From NCBI RefSeq assembly GCF_010731295.1, contig NZ_AP022579.1:2418001-2482000 (forward strand): 64,000 nt of DNA, in the 5' to 3' direction. The notes below the pieces were generated by a model, which searched no databases, had not been told where the DNA came from, and worked only from the letters and a program-made list of their open reading frames with translations. The stretch comes from Mycolicibacterium boenickei. Lineage in GTDB: Bacteria; Actinomycetota; Actinomycetes; Mycobacteriales; Mycobacteriaceae. Position numbers and translations under genes: made by a program. The first letter of the stretch is position 1; every line of letters starts with the position of its first letter. Below are positions 33,067-40,606 of this stretch, piece after piece.

Positions 33067-34277
33067 GCGCTGAGGCCTCTCACGACGAAGCTGACGGTGG
33101 TGGCGGTGCTGCCACCAAAGTTCAAGGTGCCGAAGGTGTTTGCGCCGTCGACCTGGTAGGGCCCGGCAGTCGCGCTGACTTGCTTGGCCGCGTCGAGCAG
33201 CATCCGCACCCCGGATGCACCGACCGGGTGCCCGCCTCCGATCAGCCCTCCGCTGGGGTTGATCGGCAGCCGCCCGCCGATCTCGATCTCGCCGTTCTCG
33301 ATGGCCTTCCAGGAATCGCCGGGGCCGGTCAGCCCGATGTGGTCGATGGCCAGGTACTCGCTGGGGGTGAAGCAGTCGTGGACCTCGAACCCGTCGAGAT
33401 CGTCCAGACTTACCCCGGCACGGCCAAAGGCATCGAGCACGGCATGGCGTACGTGCGGCAGCAGGTACGGATCTTCGGCACTCTGGTCGAGCTTCTGGCG
33501 CAGGCCCAGGCCGACCGTGCGGTGGCCCCAGCCGTCGATGCGCGCGATCGGCCGGGCGCCGGGGTGCGCCTCCAGATAGGAGTCGCTGACCAGCACCAGG
33601 CCCGCCCCGCCGTCGGTCATCTGACTGCAGTCGAAACGGCGCAGCCGGCCTTCCACCACCGGATTGGTTTCGTCGTCGTCCTCGATCGGATCGGGCACCG
33701 TCCACTCGCGGGTCTGGGCGTTGGGATTGGCCCGGGCATTGCGGAAGTTCAGGGCGGCGATGGCGCGGAGATGTGCGGCATCCAGGCCGTAGCGCTGGTC
33801 ATAGGCGTCGGCGACCTCGGAGAACATCGATGGCCAGACGTACTTGGCCTGCTCGGCTTCATGGCCGGTCCAGGCCGCGGCGCCGAGGTGGGCGGCAGCG
33901 GTATCGCCGGGCACCGTCTTCTCCAGCTCCACCCCGATGACCAGGGCGCTGTCGTAGGCGCCGGAGCGCAGGTCGGCGATGGCCGCGAGGACCGCGATGC
34001 TGCCCGACGCGCACGCGGCCTCGTGGCGGGAGGCCGGGGTGCCCCACAGGCCGGGATGCACGGTGGCCGGCATGGCTCCCAGGTGCCCCTGACCGGCGAA
34101 CAGCTCACCGAAGGCGTTTGCGACGTGGACGACCCCGATGCCTGGGGCGTCGAGTTGCGCGCTGTTCAGGGTGTGGTCGACGACCTCGCGGCTGAGCTCG
34201 GCGAAGTCGACGCGCTCGCGGGCCAGATTGCGGGCGAAATTGCTCTGGTAACCGCCGAGAATCCAGACGCCTTCCAT
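33063..34277 (-). CDS. SCP-x/thiolase-like acyltransferase lacking the second cysteine
   Basis: 404 residues, thiolase fold. The nucleophile is C89 (EAACASGS); H300 (VHDCF) and H350 (GGGHPVGASG) are present. Where most thiolases have a second catalytic Cys near the C-terminus, this protein reads LNFGGST, with Phe at the expected place. Such variants include lipid-transfer-protein-like aldolases and uncharacterised SCP2-type thiolases, so condensing, cleaving or retro-aldol activity are all possible. First gene of the three-gene operon with the carotenoid oxygenase and HxlR regulator. Confidence 0.88.
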   Translation of the reverse strand: MEGVWILGGYQSNFARNLARERVDFAELSREVVDHTLNSAQLDAPGIGVVHVANAFGELFAGQGHLGAMPATVHPGLWGTPASRHEAACASGSIAVLAAIADLRSGAYDSALVIGVELEKTVPGDTAAAHLGAAAWTGHEAEQAKYVWPSMFSEVADAYDQRYGLDAAHLRAIAALNFRNARANPNAQTREWTVPDPIEDDDETNPVVEGRLRRFDCSQMTDGGAGLVLVSDSYLEAHPGARPIARIDGWGHRTVGLGLRQKLDQSAEDPYLLPHVRHAVLDAFGRAGVSLDDLDGFEVHDCFTPSEYLAIDHIGLTGPGDSWKAIENGEIEIGGRLPINPSGGLIGGGHPVGASGVRMLLDAAKQVSATAGPYQVDGANTFGTLNFGGSTATTVSFVVRGLSA

Positions 34278-34326
34278 GGCGGTGACGTTACTACAACTAA
34301 GAGAGTGACTCGAGGCCCAAAAGCAA

Positions 34327-34374
34327 GTAACGCCGTGGCAGAAATCCGTACTCGGATTCCCGCCACGGCGTTAC
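34327..34374 (-). terminator. Nested perfect stem-loop terminator
   Basis: Outer 13-bp stem GTAACGCCGTGGC (34327-34339) with GCCACGGCGTTAC (34362-34374). Inner 6-bp stem AATCCG (34343-34348) with CGGATT (34353-34358) around a TACT loop. It follows the His-rich protein gene on the minus strand and insulates the thiolase gene beyond it. No U-tract. Confidence 0.8.
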
Positions 34375-34390
34375 CCGTGGTTAGTTCGGC

Positions 34391-34618
34391 TTAGTCGTCG
34401 TGACCGTGGCCGTGCCCGCGACCGTGCCAGCCGTTGTCCCAGCCGTTCCAGCGGCCCCAGCCGGGACCCTCGACACAGGCCTGGACGTAGCCGTACGGTC
34501 CGGTCGCGCAGATCTCAGGACCGGCAGAAGCCGGAGCTGCTGCCGCAACCGCCACGCCGACCGGCACCGCCAGCGTGCCCAGCCCGATTGCTGCGACCTT
34601 CTTCAGTTTCGAACGCAT
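34391..34618 (-). CDS. Small exported protein with Gly/Trp/His-rich tail
   Basis: 75 residues. Signal peptide with basic n-region (MRSKLKKVAAIG) and cleavage likely after APASA (residue 32). The mature 43 residues hold two cysteines (CATGPYGYVQAC) and end in a Trp/Gly/His run (GWHGRGHGHGHDD). The ATG at 34618 has GGAGG 8 bases upstream; an upstream in-frame start would bury the signal peptide. The His tail could bind a metal. No family recognised beyond mycobacterial small secreted proteins. Confidence 0.78.
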   Translation of the reverse strand: MRSKLKKVAAIGLGTLAVPVGVAVAAAAPASAGPEICATGPYGYVQACVEGPGWGRWNGWDNGWHGRGHGHGHDD

Positions 34619-34931
34619 CTTTCTCGCCTCCGGGTTGTTAGCTGTGTACGAGCTCAAGACCCCCGTCTGTACATAACATTAGTGCATCTCATCATGTTCC
34701 TGGGAATCGCCTGGAACCTCGCCGGGCAGCGGATTTGCTCTCAGGGAGCTCTTCCCGGTCAGGCCATTGAATTCATTTGCCAAGGAAAATAAGGGTGCTG
34801 GGGAGCTTCTCGGAGTGTTGCCAGTCGGCTGCTGTGACAGCTGGGTCGGGTGGTGTGGCCAGGAGGGCCGATGAATTTTGCCCGCGCCGGGGTCTTTATA
34901 CGAAGGACCGAAACTGCAGAAGGGGATATCC
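34619..34931. other. Divergent promoter region between the His-rich protein and an SDR
   Basis: 313 bases. AT-richer than the surroundings near 34670-34700, which suggests the minus-strand promoter. On the plus side TTATAC near 34898-34903 is a possible -10 for the SDR gene. No ORF with a ribosome binding site and no palindrome was found. Confidence 0.4.
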
Positions 34932-35750
34932 GTGGGCGCACTGGACGGTAAAACGGCTCTGATCACCGGAGGGGCGCGCGGACAGGGACGCGCGCATGCC
35001 ACGACGTTGGCACGCGAAGGCGCCGACATCGTGGTGTGTGACATCGCGGCGCCGATCGAATCCGTCGACTATCCGATGCCCACTCCGGCCGAGCTGGAGC
35101 ACACGGTAGAGGAGGTGTCCGCGCTCGGCCGGCGGTGTCTGGCGGTGACCGCCGACGTCCGCGACCTGTCGGCCATGCAGTCGGTGGTGGACACCGCGGT
35201 CGCGCGCTTCGGTGGGGTCGACGTGGTGCTGGCCAACGCCGGGATCGCCAGCAGCGAGCCGATTGCGACCATGTCCGAGCAACGGTGGCAGACCATGATC
35301 GACGTCAACCTCACCGGGGTGTTCAACACATTCCGGGCTGTGTTGCCCCACCTGATCGAGCGCCGGGCCGGACGCATCGTGGCGACCTCGTCGATCGTCG
35401 CGGGCACCGGCGCCACCAACTCCGGTCACTACGCGGCGGCCAAGGCCGGGGTGGTGGCCCTGGTGAAATCGGTGGCGTTCGAGGTCGCCGAGTACGGCAT
35501 CACGGTCAACGCGGTGCTGCCGTCTGGGGTGAATACGCCGATGATCCACAACCCGGCCACCTACAAGGTGATCCGGCCGGACCTGGAGAACCCGGGTTTG
35601 GCTGACGTTGAGGAGATGTTCGCCCAGGGGCGGCCGCGGCCGGGTCTGCTTGAACCGCAAGACGTCGCCGACGCCGTGCTGTACCTGGTGTCGGACCGGG
35701 GTCGGCTGCAGACCGGGGAGTCGATGATCCTGTCGAACGGGCTGAACTGA
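34932..35750 (+). CDS. SDR-family oxidoreductase, possibly mycofactocin-coupled
   Basis: 272 residues. Cofactor motif [12 protein letters not shown] (about 11-22), [20 protein letters not shown] insert, ANAGIAS, and active-site Ser with YAAAK. The long insert after the second strand and the GQGR motif are the signature of the actinobacterial mycofactocin-coupled SDRs that carry tightly bound NAD. GTG at 34932 with an AAGGGG 8 bases upstream, preferred to an in-frame start near 34878. The 3' end faces the DUF1326 gene across an 18-bp hairpin. Confidence 0.88.
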   Translation: MGALDGKTALITGGARGQGRAHATTLAREGADIVVCDIAAPIESVDYPMPTPAELEHTVEEVSALGRRCLAVTADVRDLSAMQSVVDTAVARFGGVDVVLANAGIASSEPIATMSEQRWQTMIDVNLTGVFNTFRAVLPHLIERRAGRIVATSSIVAGTGATNSGHYAAAKAGVVALVKSVAFEVAEYGITVNAVLPSGVNTPMIHNPATYKVIRPDLENPGLADVEEMFAQGRPRPGLLEPQDVADAVLYLVSDRGRLQTGESMILSNGLN

Positions 35751-35756
35751 CATGCG

Positions 35757-35797
35757 CCGCGGTCGGGCGGAGGCTCAGCGCCTCCGCCCGACCGCGG
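35757..35797. terminator. Bidirectional terminator, 18-bp perfect stem
   Basis: Left arm 35757-35774 (CCGCGGTCGGGCGGAGGC), loop TCAGC, right arm 35780-35797, fully complementary. It lies 6 bases after the SDR stop and 8 bases after the DUF1326 stop on the other strand, so it can end both convergent transcripts. Confidence 0.85.
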
Positions 35798-35805
35798 TGT
35801 GGGCC

Positions 35806-36519
35806 TCAGCAGCCGCAGGTGCAGGAGGTCTGCGTCTCCCCATGCGCCTCAGTCGAGTTGGCGTCCTCGGACTCGGGACGCCAATCGAACGGGAAGTGCT
35901 TGCTCGATCCGCCACTGTGCTCATGTGACCAGTCGAATCCCACGGAGTGGTCTTCCTTGACCACGCCCCACGTCGCAACCTGGCCGGGACCGACCTCTGC
36001 ACCCGGCGCGTTGGTGGTGGTGACGCGGCGATTCGGGTCAGCCGTCGGACCGGTCAGTGCCTCCACTTTGAGGTCGACCTTGCCGGGAATCTCGGCGCGC
36101 CAGTAGGCGAGGTCGTCTGCGGCCTCGAAACTGATCGGGGCGTACTCGATACCGCGCAGTTCCTCGATCAGACTGCCGAATTCGGCGGGCCAGCCGCCTT
36201 CCTTGCCGGTGAAGATGCGCTCGAGTGCGTCACGCTGAGCGCCATCGCCCTTGTCGTCGATGTAGAACATCAACTTCATCGTCGCGTTCGGGTCGCCGAT
36301 CCACATGTTGCCGGCGAACTCACCGAGCGCGATCACGCTGAGACCCGTCAAATCGGTGTCGCCGTAATGTCCTTCGCGGATGTGCCACACCAGGGTGAAC
36401 AAGCAATCTCCGTGCGTCGGCTCCTGGGCGAAGCTGCACGGGCAGGGCAGCTTGCAGCTGCACACGTCGAACCATTCTCCGCGCAAATGCCAATCGACCT
36501 GCGTCGACGAAGTTGTCAT
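35806..36519 (-). CDS. DUF1326 cysteine-rich protein
   Basis: 237 residues. The DUF1326 signature is WHLRGEWFDVCSCKLPCPCSF (cysteines at 20, 22, 26 and 28). The C-terminus adds a second cluster (CTCGC) plus an SHEHSGG stretch, so metal binding is likely. Members often sit beside metal-transport or thiosulfate-handling genes. The ATG at 36519 lies 21 bases from a perfect CsoR/CstR-like palindrome; the divergent partner gene encodes a rhodanese lipoprotein behind a sister palindrome. Cytoplasmic; precise role unknown. Confidence 0.85.
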   Translation of the reverse strand: MTTSSTQVDWHLRGEWFDVCSCKLPCPCSFAQEPTHGDCLFTLVWHIREGHYGDTDLTGLSVIALGEFAGNMWIGDPNATMKLMFYIDDKGDGAQRDALERIFTGKEGGWPAEFGSLIEELRGIEYAPISFEAADDLAYWRAEIPGKVDLKVEALTGPTADPNRRVTTTNAPGAEVGPGQVATWGVVKEDHSVGFDWSHEHSGGSSKHFPFDWRPESEDANSTEAHGETQTSCTCGC

Positions 36520-36540
36520 CGATCCTGCTCCTTCTCTTTG

Positions 36541-36557
36541 ATACCCCTGGGGGGTAT
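36541..36557. promoter_or_regulatory. CsoR/CstR-type operator, DUF1326 side
   Basis: ATACCCC-TGG-GGGGTAT, a perfect 7-3-7 dyad 21 bases upstream of the DUF1326 start. CstR (persulfide) and CsoR (copper) repressors of the DUF156 family bind G-tract palindromes of this form. No DUF156 repressor gene lies in the window. Confidence 0.75.
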
Positions 36558-36597
36558 GGACACGGCGAAGGTAGCACCGGTGCTGCCTGGTGCGCAA

Positions 36598-36614
36598 GTA
36601 CCCCCAGGGGGTAT
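36598..36614. promoter_or_regulatory. CsoR/CstR-type operator, rhodanese side
   Basis: GTACCCC-CAG-GGGGTAT, one mismatch from perfect, ending 9 bases before the rhodanese lipoprotein ATG. Centre-to-centre distance to the other site is 57 bases. It would block initiation of the lipoprotein transcript. Confidence 0.75.
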
Positions 36615-36623
36615 CGTTCGGGC

Positions 36624-37052
36624 ATGTTGAAGCGAATGTGTGTCGGAGCGTTGACGGTCGCTGCCGCGGTGTCGCTGGCGGCGTGCGGTGCCTCGGCCGC
36701 CCCGCCGCCCGCGAGCTCCGGTGCGGTGAGCGTTACCGGCCATCGACTGCTCGATCCCGACGAATTCGCCGCCGCCATAGGAGAATCCGACACGCTGACC
36801 ATCAACGTCCACGTGCCGTACGAAGGCGACATCCCCGGCACCGACCTGTCGATTCCGTTCGATCGAATCGCCGAACAATCCAGCCGCTTGCCCGCCGATC
36901 GTGGCGCCACGATCGCGGTCTACTGCCGAAGCGGGCCGATGAGTACCACTGCCGCCGAGACGCTGAAATCGCTGGGCTACACCGATGTGGTCGAACTCGA
37001 GGGCGGGATGAAAGCCTGGCGGGCGAGTGGTCGTCCCCTCGTCGGGAACTGA
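36624..37052 (+). CDS. Rhodanese-domain lipoprotein
   Basis: 142 residues. Lipoprotein signal peptide with lipobox LAAC (Cys at 21), so anchored outside the cytoplasmic membrane. The rhodanese fold has the active-site loop CRSGPMS with the sulfur-carrying cysteine, followed by GYTDVVELEGGMKAW, typical of the fold. Would accept or transfer sulfane sulfur in the envelope. Shares a divergent promoter with the DUF1326 gene, each with its own palindrome, so both are probably induced by the same signal (persulfide or copper). Confidence 0.9.
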   Translation: MLKRMCVGALTVAAAVSLAACGASAAPPPASSGAVSVTGHRLLDPDEFAAAIGESDTLTINVHVPYEGDIPGTDLSIPFDRIAEQSSRLPADRGATIAVYCRSGPMSTTAAETLKSLGYTDVVELEGGMKAWRASGRPLVGN

Positions 37053-37069
37053 GCGTCGGGCAGCTGGAC

Positions 37070-37594
37070 TCAGTCGGTGGACAGGGTGAGCAGACGACGC
37101 AGGATCCACACGACCCGCGCCAGCGACGCGAGGGCCGCGATGGCTGCGCCGATGATGGTCGCCTGCAACCGCCAGTAACCGGTATCGAGATTGGCGTCGG
37201 TCATCAGGCCGACAATCGCCACTGTGAACAACGCGAACAGGGTGGGCAGCGCCGAGATGAACGCCGTACCCACCCGGCGTTTGTCGTCGGTGGGTAAGAG
37301 CTTGTCCACGGTGGTCATCGGTGCCCGCAACAGGTTCACCAGGATGGAGATGCTGGTCAGGGTGAACCCGCCCATCGTGGCGGCCACCGTGGCCAAGATC
37401 TGGTAAGCGGTACGGCGGGTGTCGTGGGGTATCTCCGTCAGAGCCCATGGCAGCCAACCGGCCCGGCCCAGCGCCAGCCAGACTCCGACTCCAATCAAGG
37501 CCAGCGCCCAGTCCGCCCACTGATGGCGAACCCAGTTGTGCTGCAGCCTTTCTCGCAGGCTGAACTGCACGACCGGGCGCTTATCCGCGTTCAT
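37070..37594 (-). CDS. RexB-like four-TM membrane protein
   Basis: 174 residues: a cytoplasmic N-terminal 25 residues, then four helices (about 31-48, 66-88, 112-133, 143-166). Topology, helix spacing and the polar loop between helices 2 and 3 (MTTVDKLLPTDDKRR) parallel phage lambda RexB, the ion channel that depolarises the cell in Rex exclusion; this one is about 30 residues longer. Its ATG lies inside the end of the RexA-like gene (14-base overlap), the same order as rexA-rexB. Alternative: an unrelated small channel-like protein. Confidence 0.65.
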   Translation of the reverse strand: MNADKRPVVQFSLRERLQHNWVRHQWADWALALIGVGVWLALGRAGWLPWALTEIPHDTRRTAYQILATVAATMGGFTLTSISILVNLLRAPMTTVDKLLPTDDKRRVGTAFISALPTLFALFTVAIVGLMTDANLDTGYWRLQATIIGAAIAALASLARVVWILRRLLTLSTD

Positions 37595-38522
37595 CGTCGG
37601 GGATTTCTGTGAAGGTATCGGCAAACGGTGCCGGGTTGTCGGGAACCTCGGCCACGGCCGAAAACAGATACTCACGGTTGCGAGTCAGCGACTGCAACAA
37701 CAGCTCTCGCGCATAGGTGGTCGACCGCTCCGGATCGTTCAACCGGTCGGCATCGACCTGGGTCTTCTCCACGAACCTGTCTTCGAGCAGGTCGACCGAT
37801 TGCGGGCTGCCGCTGATCGACCCGACGACGCGCGCGCTCTCGAACTCCGACAGTGCGCCAGAACCCCGCAGGGCGTCGACCAGTTCGCGGATCCGCCGGC
37901 GGATCGCATCCTTCTGTGTCCCGGTGCCCCGACGGCCGACCGAGATCCCGATGCGGACGACGCCGTCCTGCGCGAGCGCGCGGGCGCCGTCGAGTGCCTG
38001 GACCCAGTCACCGCCCACGAGGTCCCGATTGATCCGGTCGGCCGGGATCGCCACATCCACCCGCGACACGCTCATCTCGTCGAGTGCCTGGTCGAGGTTC
38101 TGGGTGAGCACCGGCTCGATGCCCACCGCGATCTCGAGCTTGTGTTCCAGATAGTCGACCAGCCGCCGCGCCCGGGGCCCGTCACCGCTGGTCAGCATGG
38201 CAACAATGTTGCGCTCACCGAACAGGCAATACGTCGGTTCCAGCAGACCTTCATCAGGAGTCAGCCCGATCGCGCGCCGGGCGCCCGCGGCGCTGCCGAT
38301 GCTGGGCAGGTTTTCCCGCCGCACCTTGTCGAGGATCAGCATCCGGTCATCACGCGTGCCGTGTGCGATCAGCAGCATCCCGTCGGAACAGCGACGGTAG
38401 CGGTTGAGGCCATCGGCCTCAGCCCGGCTGAGCTGCCGGACCACCTGCTCGGCCGGAAACTTGCCGGGCAGGGCAGCACCGTCCGGCTGCAAAAGCCGCC
38501 AGTACTGCACCGTGCGGTTCAC
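37581..38522 (-). CDS. RexA-like protein, candidate phage-exclusion sensor
   Basis: 313 residues, no membrane segment. Compared from memory with lambda RexA (279 aa), blocks line up along the whole length: a substrate-like GMLLIAHGTRDDRMLILDK near 48-66; LTPDEGLLEPTYCLFGE near 87-103; RLVDYLEHKLEIAVGIEPVL near 120-139; SVSRVDVAIPA near 151-161; and a final helix ARELLLQSLTRNREYL. In Rex systems RexA senses a phage DNA-protein complex and opens the RexB channel. GTG start with AGGGGG 7-8 bases upstream. The gene sits close to tRNA-Arg and repeat remnants, a usual setting for acquired defence genes. Confidence 0.65.
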   Translation of the reverse strand: MNRTVQYWRLLQPDGAALPGKFPAEQVVRQLSRAEADGLNRYRRCSDGMLLIAHGTRDDRMLILDKVRRENLPSIGSAAGARRAIGLTPDEGLLEPTYCLFGERNIVAMLTSGDGPRARRLVDYLEHKLEIAVGIEPVLTQNLDQALDEMSVSRVDVAIPADRINRDLVGGDWVQALDGARALAQDGVVRIGISVGRRGTGTQKDAIRRRIRELVDALRGSGALSEFESARVVGSISGSPQSVDLLEDRFVEKTQVDADRLNDPERSTTYARELLLQSLTRNREYLFSAVAEVPDNPAPFADTFTEIPDDERG

Positions 38523-38606
38523 CAGTCATCCCCCTGACGTCGATCTGGCGCTGACGTTACTGGCGTCTGCCGACAAGATCGGGGACTCGCGCGGCACCAA
38601 AGCGAG

Positions 38607-38696
38607 TGTCAAGGATCAACCGAAGCAGGTGTAAAGCATCAGCCGAAACACTGTCACGCGTCAACCGGAGACGAAACGTCAAGCATCACCCGACGT
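38607..38696. repeat. Four degenerate direct repeats, possible IS21-type end remnant
   Basis: Units of about 20 bases begin at 38607, 38630, 38652 and 38677 (spacing 22-25) and share the pattern TGTCAAGCATCAACCGAA with substitutions. IS21-family elements carry multiple terminal repeats of this kind. No transposase gene remains. The block lies between the RexA-like gene and tRNA-Arg. Confidence 0.6.
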
Positions 38697-38711
38697 CATA
38701 CAGTAGTTAAG

Positions 38712-38784
38712 TGCCCCCGGCAGGATTCGAACCTGCGACACCGGCTTTAGGAGAGCCGTGCTCTATCCCCTGAGCTACGGGGGC
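38712..38784 (-). tRNA. tRNA-Arg (anticodon CCT)
   Basis: 73 bases. Acceptor stem GCCCCCG/CGGGGGC, D-arm GCTC...GAGC, anticodon stem CGGCT/AGCCG around the loop CTCCTAA (anticodon CCT, AGG codons), and T-arm GCAGG-TTCGAAT-CCTGC. The discriminator is A; CCA is not encoded. Confidence 0.97.
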
Positions 38785-38950
38785 CGGGACCTACCGAAAT
38801 AGGCGTCGGAAAAACCCATAGGGACGCCTCATGGTAGTTGGCCGAAGGCCAATCGGTGGCATCGGGTCTATCGCAGCTGGTGTTGGTTGCGGGGCACCTG
38901 ATGAGCTGTGTCGGATGTGTGTGACTGGCCATCGCCGGGTGGCGGTGGGG

Positions 38951-39580
38951 TCATCGGTTCAACCGAGAGTCCCGATGGGGCGGGCCCGGCTGCAGGCTAC
39001 GCAGGGTGCTGGTCACGAATTTCTCTAGTGCCACATCGCGTTCGGATGGGGATTCCCCGACGGTGGTGAGCAGGGCATAGACACCCAGGAGGAAGAACGC
39101 TGCGCTGTGGTGGGCGTCGACGTCGTCGTAGAGTTCCCCGCGGATACGCGCACGCTCGATCTCGGCGGCCAGTAGAAGGAAGATCGGGTGGCTGGTCCAC
39201 TGTTCTCGTTCGGGCCGGGTAGGTGACAGGTACAGACCGATGACGTCGTGGAACAGGGCTGAGCCCCAGCGACTTTCGAGCGCCATCACCGAGCTGATGA
39301 TCGTCGTCAGCACCGACGGCAGGTCATGGTGAGTGTCGAGGAACCGGCCCAGTTCGTCGGCGAGGCTCACCTCATCCCTTCGGATCAACTCCAGAAGCAC
39401 GTGTTCCTTGGTCGGAAAATGGAAATAGAAGGTGCTGCGGGCGACGCCGGCGGCCTTGACGATCGCATTGATGTCTGCGGCGTTGGTGCCGGCACGCTGA
39501 AACTCCACGATGGCGGCGTCGAGCAGCCGGGCACGCGTCTGCCGACGCTGGGCCTCGCGCTGCGTCGCACTGTCTCGCAC
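38951..39580 (-). CDS. TetR-family regulator, paralogue of the regulator at 4814-5416
   Basis: 209 residues. The helix-turn-helix includes ADINAIVKAAGVARSTFYFHFPTKEHVLLEL, and the ligand domain carries LSPTRPEREQWTSHPI, EIERAR and AAFFLLGVYALLTT, all shared with the first TetR. The GTG at 39580 gives the same N-terminal length as the paralogue; the frame stays open to 39685. Divergent from the membrane-protein/oxidase-subunit operon at 39878. A TGAC-N4-GTCA dyad lies just upstream (39613-39624). Confidence 0.9.
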   Translation of the reverse strand: MRDSATQREAQRRQTRARLLDAAIVEFQRAGTNAADINAIVKAAGVARSTFYFHFPTKEHVLLELIRRDEVSLADELGRFLDTHHDLPSVLTTIISSVMALESRWGSALFHDVIGLYLSPTRPEREQWTSHPIFLLLAAEIERARIRGELYDDVDAHHSAAFFLLGVYALLTTVGESPSERDVALEKFVTSTLRSLQPGPPHRDSRLNR

Positions 39581-39612
39581 CCGTCCATTGTGCAGTACGA
39601 AGCTGCTTTTGC

Positions 39613-39624
39613 TGACGAGTGTCA
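39613..39624. promoter_or_regulatory. Candidate TetR operator, second cluster
   Basis: TGACGAGTGTCA: TGAC and GTCA arms separated by four bases, the geometry of the perfect site at 6211-6222. It lies 33 bases upstream of the chosen tetR start, in the divergent promoter region. A longer imperfect dyad with TGTCA elements lies at 39751-39770, nearer the divergent operon. Confidence 0.45.
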
Positions 39625-39877
39625 TTGAGATCTGGGTCGACACGATGGCCGTTTTGGCATCGGGTTCAGGCCGCGCCGAGCGCATACCGCAAGCTCAAGT
39701 GGGTATCGATCGTGGTTTCAAGTCGTGAGCTGAGCCGCGCAAGCTCGTTTTCATTGTCATCTGTCAGTGAGCGTGCTAGACCTAGGGACACCGGTGTAGT
39801 CGCCAGCTGGTGACGTCCCCGACGACGAAGGTCGCCGATTGGTCGACCGGGTTGCAGCAATCCAGACAGGCAGGACC

Positions 39878-40606
39878 ATGGCGACAACGACATCCGTAGC
39901 GATGAACACCAGGGGGCAACGGATCCTGCTGTGGACCACCGTGCCGGCGGCGGCGCTGTTCGTGTTGGCGTTCCTGCTGTTCCCCGTGTTCTCCCCGCCG
40001 TTGTCGCCGGCGCTGACACCCGAACAGGTGGCGACGTTCTTCGCCGAGAATGTCACGGGGATACTCGGCGTTGCGATCCTGTGCAATCTCATTGCCTGCT
40101 CGCTGGTTCCGCTCTTCGCGGTGACCGCGGTGCAGATCTCCCGAACTGCCACGTCGAGCAGTGTTTTCACCTACGCCTACGTCATCTGCGTCGGAGTAGG
40201 TCTGACGGCCTTCATCCTCGCCGACTACTGCTGGGCCATGGCGGCGTTTCGACCCGAGCGCGATCCCCAGCTGATCAGCCTGCTCAACGACATGGCGTGG
40301 TTCTTCTTCATCGCGCCGGTCGGCACGATCATCGTGCAGAACCTCTGCCTGGCCGCCAGCATTTACCTGGACGCGCGGCCCGAGCCGATCTTTCCTCGCT
40401 GGGTGGCGCACTTCAACATCGCGACCGCTGTGCTGCTGGTGCCGAGCGCGTTCGCGATCCTGCACACGTCAGGACCGCTCGCGTGGAACGGCGCTCTGTC
40501 GTTCACCCTGCGGCTCAGCGTTTTTGCCGTGTACGTCGTCGTGATGTTCATCGTTCTGCTGGGCGTGGTCCAACGCCAGGGCGCAGAGCGGGAGGCTCTG
40601 GCATGA
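39878..40606 (+). CDS. Polytopic membrane protein, tandem paralogue 1
   Basis: 242 residues with about seven hydrophobic segments. C-terminal motif SGPLAWNGALSF is shared with the next gene product (SGPFAWNGIMTF), as are the FRP(E/G)-D and PRW/PKW segments, so the two arose by tandem duplication. ATG at 39878 after AGGCAGG. Overlaps the next gene (ATGA). No recognised family. First gene of an operon ending with oxidase-subunit III- and IV-like proteins. Confidence 0.82.
   Translation: MATTTSVAMNTRGQRILLWTTVPAAALFVLAFLLFPVFSPPLSPALTPEQVATFFAENVTGILGVAILCNLIACSLVPLFAVTAVQISRTATSSSVFTYAYVICVGVGLTAFILADYCWAMAAFRPERDPQLISLLNDMAWFFFIAPVGTIIVQNLCLAASIYLDARPEPIFPRWVAHFNIATAVLLVPSAFAILHTSGPLAWNGALSFTLRLSVFAVYVVVMFIVLLGVVQRQGAEREALA

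Noticed and set aside
31615..33705. Carotenoid oxygenase extended to 696 residues
   Set aside because: The extra part overlaps the thiolase gene out of frame; the ATG at 33066 overlaps the thiolase stop.
36541..36614. The two G-tract palindromes as rho-independent terminators
   Set aside because: They lie at the heads of two divergent genes, have 3-base centres too tight for stable hairpin loops, and match DUF156-repressor sites.
38607..38696. Evenly spaced repeats as a CRISPR array
   Set aside because: Units are degenerate, nearly contiguous with 2-5 bases between them instead of unique spacers, and no cas genes are present.
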